From contig CAIIXF020000004.1 of assembly GCA_903813345.2 (NCBI GenBank), forward strand, positions 14,579,196 through 14,639,195: a stretch of 60,000 nt of DNA, read 5' to 3'. This document shows positions 22,684-33,723 of this stretch, piece by piece. Every line of letters starts with the position of its first letter. Position 1 is the first letter of the stretch. Below the pieces are notes generated by a model. That model made no database searches, was not told the DNA's origin, and saw only the letters and a list, made by a program, of their open reading frames with translations. The position numbers and the translations under genes are program-made. This DNA is from Owenia fusiformis. Taxonomy: Eukaryota > Annelida > Polychaeta > Sabellida > Oweniidae.

Positions 22684-23126
22684 CGTCCTACGCCAATTTG
22701 AGGATTTTCTACTCTGTTAAAAACCAGCATAAGTGCGCCATTTCGGACAAATATCTCCCCGGATGTAGATCCTTTTGACATCAGAGAGTGTTGTCTAGGA
22801 AACTACAATGTTGACGCACAGTGTAACTTGCCAGAAAGAGTCCCTGTGATAAGGTTTGATGAATGTGTAATAGCGTTTCACAATGATGCAATAGATTACA
22901 TGATACCAATGATCAGAAAATATGAACACACCGATGTATGGGGCCCATGAAAACATTTCCACACGAAGGCTTATTTCATGTTCAGCAAACAAATTTCGAG
23001 GTTCACACCAATGAACGTGCACAATAAAATACATCCGGAGAACCCCCTTTTCAGCTTGCACCAATTCAAGAATCAATCGCTCCGTGGAAATGCATCTAGA
23101 CATTTTAAAAAATGAATCAAGACGAT
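22684..23126 (+). pseudogene. broken third copy of the DDD-motif membrane protein gene
   Basis: The sequence aligns by eye with the C-terminal half of the two intact genes at 26.5 and 30.3 kb, from the QFEDFLLRSKP segment to the end. It has a stop at 22718, a one-base deletion shortly after, another stop at 22948 (in place of the Cys codon of GSCK), and a deletion of roughly 150 bp near 23038 that removes the segment before RKPPFQLAP. The N-terminal half with the membrane segment and DDD motif is absent. It shows that the family once had at least three members in tandem on one strand. Confidence 0.9.
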
Positions 23127-24487
23127 GAAATCAATATAGTGTACAAAACAAAACCAACCGCTAAAACAGACGCAGGCGAAACCATCTGGAAAAAAACACA
23201 GTAAAAAATAAGCTAAATATCCTGTTCTATTTAGAGTTCTTCATATCTATATGGTGAGATATCAAAAACCTTATACTGACCACTTAAGTATCAAGTACAA
23301 ACCAGCTATGGTTATTTCTTACTTTTAACGGAGTAGGGAATAAAAAAACCTAGAATTGCATATTTAACATATAGGTCACGATTTTTTACCAAAGTATCAT
23401 TAAAACCTCTATTTTTGATATCTCCCAAACTGGCGTTGAAAAGAAGCCCCATTTAAAAAGTGGCGTTTAAATTTTGTAAAATCCTCATTAGCTGCATTTA
23501 TAAACAGTTATCAATATGGCTTTACTAGTATCATTTTTCTCAAATAGTCCGACTATGAAATGTTCTATTGACGGTAGAGTGGTGTAAAATAACACTTATT
23601 GGAGAGTTATGCTTCCAAAGTGAAGCGTTTCTTTAGGTGTAAATGGGCATGTAATTTTTCTAATTTCTTTAACCGTATTTTATCTCTCACATGAACTCCA
23701 AAGTTTAACAATTTGGCGTATACGTTTGCCAAAAACTATTTATTTTCCAGGCGAATTCGAATAAAGAATGCAATGGAATATGCATTCGAAACGGTATTGG
23801 GCGTCATTAACGAATACAACTACTGTATGCCCTTCTATATGACGGATAATTTATCAAGAAATTCCAATGTTAAAAAACATGCCAGCTCATGTTACATTTG
23901 CAAACCGGTTGCGTTAAATTTCTGAATTCTATGTGTCGGTGTTACAGTAAGTTTCATGACAATATTAAGCAAGTTATATGTAAATATTAATTATGATATA
24001 ATGAATCGATAAAAAAAGTTTAACGTATATTCCAGATCTGTTAGATAATATAAAGAGAACTTATATATAATATAAGGGGAACTTAAACAATATAAACAAT
24101 AAGCATATTATTCAAAAGGGAACACTTATTGACCATTTTTTATGTTATTTAAACATTGCCATGTTTATGTTCAAATGTTTAGATGAACCATTTGGCTTTC
24201 CAATACATATTTTCAATAATTATTTCAATATCGCACAACATCACCATGACACAAAATCAAAACATATTTTACCCAAGGCTAAGTACCGTATACGGGTTGG
24301 CTGGGATTCTGTAAATCCATTGGTCCATCAAACATAACAAATTACCAAATAAATTTAGGGATAGTCTCAACATAGATTTGTTTAAGGCAGCTCTTAAAAC
24401 ACTTAATTTCATCGTATTAATTGTATTTGTGATACTTAGATACAGATAAGACCTTTCACTAATATTTTTATGTTCCAATACTATGGC
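23127..24487. other. gene-free stretch
   Basis: No recognisable coding exon. Short frames at 23713-23925 (+) and 24269-24478 (-) have no family features or flanking splice evidence that I can defend. Confidence 0.45.
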
Positions 24488-24537
24488 ATTTTTAGCGTCT
24501 TTATTGTTGAATATTGTTGAATAAAGACGCTAAAAAT
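24488..24537. repeat. perfect 18-bp hairpin
   Basis: ATTTTTAGCGTCTTTATT and its exact inverse are separated by 14 bases made of TGTTGAA-type direct repeats. The stem has no mismatches. Function is unknown; it may be a cruciform-type expansion of a short sequence. Confidence 0.8.
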
Positions 24538-25114
24538 ACTTCTATAACTAATTGTTGTGCCTTTACATGACCTTTTACCTAGACACTCATAAGTGGATCC
24601 ATGGTAGCAGGGCCTGTACCGCTGTCTCTACAGGAGGGAGTTTCTCATCGGGTTTCATAACATAGCCTTTTAGCTTGATAGCCTGGTCAGTTCATATGTT
24701 GACTTAACCTTGACTGTGAGTACACGGCTCTGGTGTGATCAAAACTACAAATCCAACTCAATTTAAATTTTACATTTTTCTACTTTTTGATATGTTTTTA
24801 ACTGATATCAATACACAATATTAGCCTAATTAAAAAAAGCTTGCAATATTGGATGTTTAATTAATTTCCATTTAGCCTAGCCTAACTTGGCCTAAAAGTG
24901 TCACGTAAAATGAAGAATTGCATGGAAGGTCAGATCTGCAAGTAAAACCATCTAGACCATTTTAACGAAAACAAACTATTTTAAGGTCAATTTTGATTAT
25001 TTAAATCTTCTTGATCTATTCTCTTTCAGTTCATAGCAATATATCCTGGATAGAGGAAGACTTCTCTATTAAACCTTATCTAGTGATTTAAATCATGGAA
25101 ATACAAGTTGTGTG
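24538..25114. other. gene-free stretch
   Basis: No coding exon or element is recognised between the hairpin and the next foldback. Confidence 0.5.
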
Positions 25115-26035
25115 CTCTTAAAACGAATGTTGTTGCTTTTTAACACTTTAATTTTAACTACGTTTTTAAAAAGCGTTTTTCCTGTGTTTATCGTTAATAA
25201 CCGTTTGAGATTTTATTCGAAACACTTTTATTAACACTGTTACACTTGAAAAACGCATTTAAACTACCAACGCTTCAAAAACGCCTAACGTTTATAACGA
25301 GATACGCATGCGCAGTCTTTTCTAACCATATCCGGTCTCAAGGGTGCAGACGAAATTGGTAGCCTAAGTTCTGTTTCTTCGTGTTTTATTTAATGGTGCG
25401 AGGTCAAACGCATAGATTGTTCGTTAACTACATAAATGTATATCATACCAAGGAACACGATGGACATGTATATTAAATGATACACTTAATGTGTGTCTCA
25501 TAATTCCCACATGAAAAATGTCAAGATGCTATAGTTGCCAATATTTCAAAATGGCGGATGTCCAACCCAAATAAACACAAAGCGTTGAAATACGTTGTCG
25601 ATCGCATTCCTTGGTATTTCGGATATTCCAGTAGAAAAAAGTGAACCATTGAATAAAACATGAAAAAATGAAGAAACAGAGATAACCAATTGCGTCTGCA
25701 CCCTTTAAGTGTTTCAGAAGTGTTTCACATTAACACTTTTTAACACATTGTTGGGGATAAACACGTTTTCGTATTAATTATCTGTTGCAAGCCCTGAAAC
25801 ACGTTTTTTGTTAAAAATAAAAACACATAAACACGTTAAAATGTATAATTTAAATACACTTAAACATGTTAATATTTAAAAAACAAACACACAAACGTGT
25901 TAATAAACGCATATACAATGACGTACAAACGTTGATATTAACGTCGAAACGTGTGAATTAAAAAAGTATTAACATTGAAACGTGTTAATTATCTGTTGCA
26001 AATAAGTGTTAAAAGAAGCGTTGTTTTGGCGTTTC
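25115..26035. mobile_element. word-built foldback (AACAC/AAACG words) with a nested MITE
   Basis: The left flank is rich in AAAAACGC, AACACTT and TTAACAC words. The right flank (25725-26035) is a chain of AAACACGTT, AACGTGTTAAT and TAACACTT words. The outer ends pair loosely (TTTTTAACACTTT with AAGTGTTAAAAGAAG). A separate inverted-repeat element lies in the middle. The outer boundaries are approximate. Confidence 0.5.
25340..25706. mobile_element. MITE nested in the foldback
   Basis: The ends AAGGGTGCAGACGAAATTGG and CCAATTGCGTCTGCACCCTT are inverted repeats, and pairing continues through CTGTTTCTTC / GAAGAAACAG and TTTTATTTAATGGT / ACCATTGAATAAAA. No coding frame is present. Confidence 0.8.
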
Positions 26036-26522
26036 TAAGTTTTAGAGATATAGAATGTAGAATGATTGACATTGGAATGTCAACAGAATGTTAAAACTTT
26101 TGAATAACTATGTAAAGTCACATTGGCGTGTTAGGTTAACGTCCCTTAATGCATGTTAAATGGTATAGCCTACTGCCCAATGTGAAAGTGGAAGGGTAAT
26201 TTAATAGCCATACTAGAATAGCCAGATTGTATTTAAATTGAATAAAATCCTCAGTTTTTTATTTAAAGTTGTATTCACTTTAAATTTAAATCAAAATGTC
26301 ATCGGGGATGGACCGGTGGGTTGACGATTCCCTGCGTAGTATCTTTGAACTCTACAAGAACTGCTACAAGAAAAACGCGATAAACAAACATATATCTGAC
26401 CTTAAATTTGAAACCCTCTGTCACGTGATTAAGAGCGAAGTATTTCTTATCCAAAACAAACCTGATCTTAACATTTAGACCCAACAGTGTTAGAGCTACT
26501 GACCGAAATAACACATGTTGAA
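26036..26522. other. upstream flank of the first DDD-motif gene
   Basis: A 60-codon plus-strand frame (26296-26478) ends just before the gene. It shows no known domain and has no counterpart upstream of the paralogue at 30332, so I do not call it. Shared sequence between the two genes begins only about 20 bases before the ATG (around CTACTGACCG / CTATTGACCG). Confidence 0.4.
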
Positions 26523-27611
26523 ATGGAAAGCACACGAAAATGTGCATGTAAAAATAAAAGAATACTTGCTATTATCATAGTCATAATCATATTCGTGAAC
26601 ATTTTAGCATCATTACACTTTAAACAACCATTACGCTATGAACAACAGTACCAAAACAGGATCAACCAATCAAGGAAACAGTTTCTTTACTTGGTTCAAA
26701 CAGAAGAGTGTTTGCCAGATGATTTACTCCAGAAGCCAGTGTTAGGAGATGCATATACTGCTGATGTTCTTGTACTAAGCTTTAAGGGGGAGTGTCAACT
26801 TGAAAATAACACGAAACACGTGATGTACAGTTTGTACACCTATAGCCAGGATAATGGTAGTACATGGGAATCTGGACGTAACTATTTATACACATATGCA
26901 AAGGAATATCTAAGACCATACACCTATTACATCTTTATGGATGATGATCTCGATTTTCTTGTGACAAAATCAAAGTTTCTTCAAGATGAACTCGTTCAAC
27001 AAGTAAAAACAAATGTGCCAATCCTTCGCCAGTTTGAGGATTTTCTGCTACGTTCAAAACCAGCATTGAGCGCACCATTTAGGATAAATTACTCCCCGAC
27101 GGATGATCCATATGACATCAGAGAGTGTTGTCTTGGTAACTACAATTTTGACGCGTTGTGGAACTTGCCAGAAAGAGTCCCTATGATAAGATTTGATGAA
27201 TGTTTCATCGCGATTCACAAGGATGCAATAGATTACATGATGCCAATGATCAGAAAATATGAACACACCGATCTATGGGGCTCATGCAAACATTTCCACA
27301 TGAAGGCTTATTTCATGTTCCGCAGACAAATGTCGAGGTTTACACCAATGACTGTATACAACAAAAGACATAAAACAAATCCTCAAGATACAGTCACATA
27401 CGCAGATGTGATAAGCAATATTTTACTTGAAACTCCAAACGAACTCAGAGCGAAGCCGATTTTCTTAAATGCTAAAAGAGGCCTTGCGAAAAAGTATGTG
27501 CAAACGTATATCATGGTTGATCCAAGAAAACCGCCTTTTCAACTTGCACCAATTAAAGACCCAATTGCTCCATGGAAATATATAGACATCTCGGAAAATG
27601 AATCAAGATGA
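26523..27611 (+). CDS. type II membrane protein with DDD motif, glycosyltransferase-like (copy A)
   Basis: The 362-residue protein has a short basic N-terminus (MESTRK...NKR), one membrane span at about 13-31, and a large presumably lumenal domain: the layout of a Golgi glycosyltransferase. MDDDLDF at 139-145 follows YYIF and resembles the metal-binding DXD site at the end of a beta strand in GT-A folds. The preceding STWESGRN, and NxT/S sites at N95 and N111, fit a secreted domain. I start at the Met of MESTRK because the paralogue begins there; an upstream Met adds 12 residues that are not conserved. The coding region has no intron. The substrate is unknown and the enzyme class is inferred from layout and motif only. 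It lies in tandem with a close paralogue 2.7 kb downstream. Confidence 0.8.
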   Translation: MESTRKCACKNKRILAIIIVIIIFVNILASLHFKQPLRYEQQYQNRINQSRKQFLYLVQTEECLPDDLLQKPVLGDAYTADVLVLSFKGECQLENNTKHVMYSLYTYSQDNGSTWESGRNYLYTYAKEYLRPYTYYIFMDDDLDFLVTKSKFLQDELVQQVKTNVPILRQFEDFLLRSKPALSAPFRINYSPTDDPYDIRECCLGNYNFDALWNLPERVPMIRFDECFIAIHKDAIDYMMPMIRKYEHTDLWGSCKHFHMKAYFMFRRQMSRFTPMTVYNKRHKTNPQDTVTYADVISNILLETPNELRAKPIFLNAKRGLAKKYVQTYIMVDPRKPPFQLAPIKDPIAPWKYIDISENESR

Positions 27612-30331
27612 TGAAATAAAGTTAAGGCACATAACCAACAGCTAAAACAAAACAAAGTCATCAATGAAAACACTATGAAATGGACTATATCTCCGGTTTT
27701 ATTTAGACTTTGCATATTTCTCCATTTTGAAATCAAATATCTGATACGGACCACTTTGAGTATTATACCAGTTATAACACATTACTTTAGGTATACCAGA
27801 GAATAATTACAATGTAAACGTCATCACCCTGCTATAACATGACGGTTACGCCACCTCTGAAAACGAGGTTGGACGGCTACGTTCACTGATTTATCCAATA
27901 AAATTTAGGTTGGTGCATTATTTTCAACTACTGTGTATCAATGAAAGGATGAGCGATTTATGTAAGCATCGCATTCGGTGATGCATTTAGTAATGAATAT
28001 TTTGAACGTAGTCTTTGCAAATTGAAGCCGGTGGATAACATGAAATAAGCAAAAAACTGTCGAGTTTGAAATTCAAAACTACACAAAATTTAGTAATTTG
28101 TTTATTTTTGTCGGTAGGGCATGGTCTTCATTGCCTATCGACCTCGGGGTATATAGATATAACCTACGTGTACATACGATCATAAAAAGCCAATTTAGCA
28201 TTGGAAACCACCTAATATGTTTTACTCAAGCCATAATAATGTATTTTAAATTTGCTTTTACGCTGATGGACGGTCACACGAACTTCAAATATGTTCAAAT
28301 ATGTATCCCCGATTCGTTGTTATTAATTTTGTCATATTCATCAGTGCTTCTTTAGCTAATTCTTATTTTGCCTCTTCATTGCTATCTTTTTGACTTTCAT
28401 TGGTTCTATAAATAAAGTAAGACACACGTTTTTCTTGTCCTATAGAGGCTCAAACAAGAGCGTCTCTTGCGAGTCCTGAAATCATATATAAGCAATTCAA
28501 TGTTCCATTTCTTACCCATTATAACAATAATATGGAAAGAGGCTATCAGATGTACAACCATTACAATACGTTCCCGTCCATAGAATTCATACGTAGTCAT
28601 CTAACGACATTGCGTTTGCAACCTTACTATTTTCAATATACACCACGTTCCTGTTCTGAATTTGTCATTTTATGGCTTGTTTATACACAGTTTATTAACA
28701 ATTAATAGTTTGAGTGGCTCTGAAGGCACATATACTGAGAAAACACGAGAATGGACTTAAAATTAAAGCTTATATTCTGCTTCTAGTAAACCAGCTGGCA
28801 GATTTGACCCAGTCTTTATAACCATCCATATATATGTCGTCGAATGGAACTAGTTGAAAAGGAAATCGTATCTGTGAAACTTGCCTACAGGAGAGAAAGA
28901 GGACATGCTGTCTTTCCCATCCGCCATTTTTTGTTATCGTTACCGCATAATTTTGCAAATCGCCTTGACGTAACCGTCATGCTATATCGTGTTCATATTC
29001 GATATTATATTTAGGAAGAAAATGTTCTATCATATGCTAAATACATCTGCCTTTTTTTCTTTAAACTGGTCATTACATTCTATAGTTGGAATCAAACGCA
29101 CTGAATATGTGTCACCGTCCAGGCGTGACCGATTATCATTGGGGTTTTTTCCAGGATCTTGTGGATCTCTGGTAGAAATTTCTTAAGTCCGAAATGTGGC
29201 CGAAATTCTTAAAGTCCAAAAGTAGCGAATATTTTCTAAGTCCATTTTGGTTTAACTTTCTTCCGTAGTTTTGTTAGCATTTGATTGATTCCAATTTCCG
29301 AATCTCCTTACTGCAATTCGGCACTTGTTTATACAGGTAGAGCTACATTGATCAATCTGTCAAAATATTGCTGATATTTGCTATAATTTGGGCTTAAATT
29401 ACGCTTATCAGCAGATATTTGTATTTGTATTTAGATTTTGATTGGGTAATAATAAACATCAATTTGATATTTTTGACAGAAAATAGCGTTTTGTTACTAT
29501 AATAAATATATTACCAGTTCCAACGTGTTGCAGGTGAAACAGTACATTCTATTGTCATTAATCATTTAAGTTACGTTAAGTTCTAGACAGATGATCTTAC
29601 ATCGAGATTATTGTATTACTCATACCCGTAGACACTTGGAATATTAATACATTAATTTATATAAATCATTAATTATAATTACTAATTAATCTGGAAAACG
29701 GGTAACATATGATACACGCAGTTGATTCTGTGCAATAAAACAACTTATATTTTTATTTATTTATTTTTTTATAATTTTTTTTATTTCAAAGAATAAGCAT
29801 GTTAAAGCAATCGCAAAAAACAATTACAATACAGTTACATGGTAAACCTACATTTAACAATTTTACAATACAGTACAGTGGTTATAGACACCAGCATACA
29901 TGTATATTCATCAGCTTTTATATCTCCAAGTAAAACCAGCAGAGGCAATCTAGTGTATCAACGACAAAGGCGTTGAGTTAAGTTATAAAGGATAATCTCT
30001 GTTAGATTCCCTCTCGGCTGTTACTTTTATAAAAAGTACATAACCACCATGTATATTAATATATTTCGTCGATCAATTTTACCTAGCTTTATTGAGTTTG
30101 ATAATTGCATCAATTAAAATGAGTCCTGTTCCTTTACAGAAATTTGCACTGTGACTGATATCTATAATGTTAACATTGCTTTTGAGATGACGCCATTGGT
30201 TACCTGGTATACAGGTATATGCGAATGATAACTACATGTACCATCTGCTAACTCTCTGGTATATATTCATCAACATATTAATATTCAATTTTATTAAGTA
30301 TACGTGTGATAACTATTGACCGCATGGTGAA
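27612..30331. other. intergenic stretch between the two tandem paralogues
   Basis: AATAAA occurs just after the stop (27616) and again near 27898, either of which could end the transcript. No other gene is seen. CATGACGGTTACG at 27838 and CGTAACCGTCATG at 28969 form a short inverted pair that may bound an element of about 1.1 kb. Part of 28580-28650 resembles 5590-5690. Confidence 0.45.
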
Positions 30332-31414
30332 ATGGAAAGCACAAGAAAAGGTACTGGTTACATTAAAAGAATACTTGCCATTATCATAGCAATAACCATC
30401 ATTGTGAACATTTTAGTATTATTGCACTTTAAACAACCATTACGCTATGAACAACAGTACCAAAACAGGATCAACCAGTCAAGGAAACAGTTTCTTTACT
30501 TGGTTCAAACAGAAGAGTGTTTGCCAGATAATTTACTCGGGAAGCCAGTGTTAGGAGATGCATATACTGCTGATGTTCTTGTACTCAGCTTTAAGAGAGA
30601 GTGTAAATATGACAAAAATATGAAACACTTGATATACATCTATAGCCAGGATAAAGGTACTACATGGGAATCTGGACGTAATTATCTATACACATTTGCA
30701 AAGGAACATTTAAAAACATACACCTATTACATCTTTATGGATGATGATCTGGATTTCTTTGTGACCAAATCAAAGTTCCTTCAAGAGGAACTCGTTCAAC
30801 AAGTCCAGCAATCAGATGTGTCAATCCTACGCCAATTCGAGGATTTTCTCCTACGTTCGAAACCAGCATTAAGTGCACCATTTAGGATTAATTATTCCCC
30901 GGATGATGATCCATATGACATTGTAGAATGTTGTCTAGGAAACTACAATGTTGACACACAATGGAACTTGTCAGAGAAAGTTCCTATGATAAGATTTGAT
31001 GAATGTTTTATCGCGATTCACAAGGATGCAGTAGATCACATTATGCCAATAATTACAAAATATGAACACATTGATGTATGGGGCTCATGCAAATATTTCC
31101 ACATGAAAGCTTATTTTATGTTTCGCAAACAAATGTCTAGGTTCACACCAATGACTGTGTATAACAAAAGACACAATACGTACCCCCAAAACACCGTCAC
31201 GTACCCAGATGTGATAAGTAATATTTTACTTGAAACTCCAAACAAACTCAGAGAGAAGCCGATTTTCTTAAACGCTAAAAGAGGCCTTGCGATAAAGTCT
31301 GTGCAAACGTATATCATGGTTGATCCCAGAAAACCGCCTTTTCAACTTGCACCAATTGAAGACCCAATCGCTCCATGGAAATACATAGATATTTTGGAAA
31401 ATGAATCAAGGTGA
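30332..31414 (+). CDS. type II membrane protein with DDD motif, glycosyltransferase-like (copy B)
   Basis: The 360-residue paralogue of the gene at 26523 is alike along its whole length, with differences concentrated after the membrane span (about residues 88-105) and in scattered single residues. It has the same order: basic N-terminus with MESTRK, one membrane span, STWESGRN-like TTWESGRN, MDDDLDF, and a conserved tail ending in PWKYIDILENESR. Both copies keep all the cysteines of the lumenal domain that I can compare. The frame is open throughout and intronless. It is probably an active duplicate of the same enzyme; separate substrate use cannot be judged. Confidence 0.8.
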   Translation: MESTRKGTGYIKRILAIIIAITIIVNILVLLHFKQPLRYEQQYQNRINQSRKQFLYLVQTEECLPDNLLGKPVLGDAYTADVLVLSFKRECKYDKNMKHLIYIYSQDKGTTWESGRNYLYTFAKEHLKTYTYYIFMDDDLDFFVTKSKFLQEELVQQVQQSDVSILRQFEDFLLRSKPALSAPFRINYSPDDDPYDIVECCLGNYNVDTQWNLSEKVPMIRFDECFIAIHKDAVDHIMPIITKYEHIDVWGSCKYFHMKAYFMFRKQMSRFTPMTVYNKRHNTYPQNTVTYPDVISNILLETPNKLREKPIFLNAKRGLAIKSVQTYIMVDPRKPPFQLAPIEDPIAPWKYIDILENESR

Positions 31415-31449
31415 TGAAATCAATTTAGCCTAGAAATCCAATTGCAAAA

Positions 31450-31805
31450 ATACAAAAAAGTACTAAGATAGTACTCATGGCAACTTGGAACTAATTGAAT
31501 ACTTATTTTAGCAAATAGTAATACTACATGAGCACTTATGACATGAGTAGCCTACTAACTGACTAATTCATTGCATGTTTTAGTACTAAATGAGTACTCA
31601 CATGATGAGTGATAAAATGTGCTAATTCCATACTCAATGAGCACTCATATTATGAGCACTAATTAAGTGCATGTTTTAGTACTAAAGTGTATATCATGAG
31701 TGATGAAATAGTGCTAATTTCATTGATATTTCATAACTCAATGAGTGCTCATACTATGAGTACTAATTTATTGCACATGTATCATGAGTGACGAAATAGT
31801 ACTCA
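31450..31805. repeat. degenerate word repeat (AGTACTCAT / GAGTGCTAATT)
   Basis: A 350-bp stretch is made almost entirely of AGTACTAA, GAGTACTCA, CATGATGAGTG and GAGCACTAATT words. Similar words, in an inverse-compatible layout, occur at 40020-40280. The two could be arms of one large foldback into which the intervening elements inserted, or two copies of one family. Confidence 0.6.
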
Positions 31806-32019
31806 AAAATTTAAATGTTGATAAACTTTTTTAATTGATGAAGTAAAATACAGAATACGCAATAAATTACTAGTAAAAAGTAATAAAGTAACTTTTAGTT
31901 CTTTATATTCACGGAGATTATGGCATTATTCAAAAACTGATATTACATTATTAAATGATGCCATCAGGAGAGCTCAATTTGATGACCTAGTTGAATCTTT
32001 AAACATTGATATATTTTTT

Positions 32020-33445
32020 CTGTGTAATTATTAACATTGACATACTTGTTGATAATTTTAATGACAAGCTTTTTGACATTTTTTGGACCGAATTCCAAAT
32101 ACTCTCGTTAATGTAGAAAGCTCAGATAAATCCTGGTTTAATCATAATATTAAGACAATGATTAACAAAATATACAAACTTCATTTCAAAATCTCACAAT
32201 TTGACATACTTAAACAAATATAATGAACAATGTACACTCGTGAATCAAGCAATAAATTAGGCTAAAGATGCCTTGACTCAACATGCGAAAGAAATTATCA
32301 ACTTTTAAATATGGCAGTATGTCATACTGGGCAATAATATCCAGACTTCTCGGCAAATCAAAAAACTCAAAAAAACTTCACTTTTTGACCAACTAAGAAA
32401 CATATTGTTAAAGGCCATGACAATGCTAATTTATTTTAGTCTCATTTTATCAAAAATTTCCATCGTAATAATGATTTAGGTAACATCCACATAGTCCCAA
32501 GAACTGAAAACACTGGCAATATTTTATCCACTCATGAAGATGAAGTCTTTGAATTGTTACTCTCAATATAAAAAAGCCACAGGCCCTGATCAAATAAGTA
32601 ACAGAATGTTAAAAATGGCAGCGCCAGCTCTTTCTGCATCCTTATCAAAATTAATTAACAAGATCTTTACCCTTAATTCATTTCCACAAAAATGGAAACT
32701 TGGTCACATTTTGCTTATTCATAAAAAAAGGGGATAAAACTGATGTCAATTACTCATCTTTGGTGTTTGTCAAAAATAGCTGAACGCATTATCTTCAAAA
32801 GAATATTTGACCATCTCATCAGAAATGATCTGTTTTACAAATTTTTGACTATTCTCTTCCTGTGTGTAAACTTAACAAAATTAAAATTAATTGATCAGCT
32901 TTATTATAAGGCAGCCTGTTTATGCTCTGGAGTCGTTTATGGCACATCGTGTACTAAAGTTTTGAACTGTTTAAATTTGGACATCACTAGCGGAAAGACG
33001 CAAATACCACAGCAATATTCTTGTGTTTAGATCGCTGAATAATTTGGTACCAACATATATTTCAAGTATTTTCCAAAGATTCCGTAGACATCATACAGTT
33101 AACGTTCAAAGAATTGCTTCTCTTCAAATCCCAACTAAAATTACATCATTTTCACATAGATCCTGTATTTTACATTCAATGATGGATTGGAATTCCCTTT
33201 CAAACCCCCTTATAGACGCTGAGAATTTAAGAAAGAGTTATCCAATTCAATTCCTCGATCATCTGAACTTAATATTTTAAGAAATCAAGAAATTATACTT
33301 AACACGGGTTGTTGTGACTTAATTTTTAAGTCACATCTATACTCCCACAATTTTACAAACGTTACTTCACCTGCATGTCCTTGTGGTCATGCAAATGAAA
33401 CAACGATTCATGTAAATCTATTCATGTTATTTTTTCCTGTATACT
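32020..33445 (+). pseudogene. LINE (non-LTR retrotransposon) remnant, reverse transcriptase
   Basis: After passing over stops and frameshifts the plus strand reads as the linker before the reverse transcriptase (SWFNHNIKTMINKIYKLH), then the fingers block KKATGPDQISNRMLKMAAPA and FPQKWKLGHILLIHKKRG, then RIIFKRIFDHL. The palm with the catalytic YxDD is missing. The later part (SLNNLVPTYISSIF, and a C-terminal CPCGH...H knuckle at 33375-33405) belongs to the C-terminal region. The copy is 5'-truncated, deleted inside and dead. The block order resembles Jockey/CR1/RTE-like elements. It is cut at its 3' end by a MITE at 33460. Confidence 0.85.
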
Positions 33446-33459
33446 TCGTGCTCCATTCT

Positions 33460-33723
33460 TATGCCTTGGTCACATAGGCTCCGATTTTCACTACGGCGCC
33501 CGGCCGATGAGTATTTTGTTCAAAATCGGCCGGCGTGCCCGGGCATCGTACGGACGCCGGGCGATGATCGCCACTCATCGGCCGATTTTTAGACATCGTA
33601 CGGGCGCCGGCAAGGTTTTATCGCGGAGATAAAAGTTGCCGATGTCTTGGCGATTTTTTCTCGACCAAACTCATCGGTACCTACCCGGCCGTGTCCCGTC
33701 CGATCATCGTACGATTATCTTAT
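33460..33723. mobile_element. left part of a TAATGCCTTGGTCACAT-family element
   Basis: It begins TATGCCTTGGTCACATAGGC and continues with CTACGGCGCCCGGCCGATGA, matching the MITE at 14490. GCCGATGAG and its inverse recur within it. No matching right end is found beyond 35691; the element is interrupted by two later foldbacks and seems truncated. Confidence 0.65.

Noticed and set aside
23713-23925. A 70-codon frame with two C-terminal cysteines (CYIC)
   Set aside because: A single short frame with no splice evidence, signal peptide or recognisable motif.
26296-26478. A small gene or upstream coding exon before the first DDD-motif gene
   Set aside because: There is no counterpart upstream of the paralogue, no domain, and the shared start Met of both paralogues lies downstream.
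22795-27266. Minus-strand frames with FIFSDHWYHVIYCI-like sequence at both 22795 and 27054
   Set aside because: Both are antisense shadows of the same part of the DDD-motif genes; similarity to each other follows from the paralogy on the plus strand.
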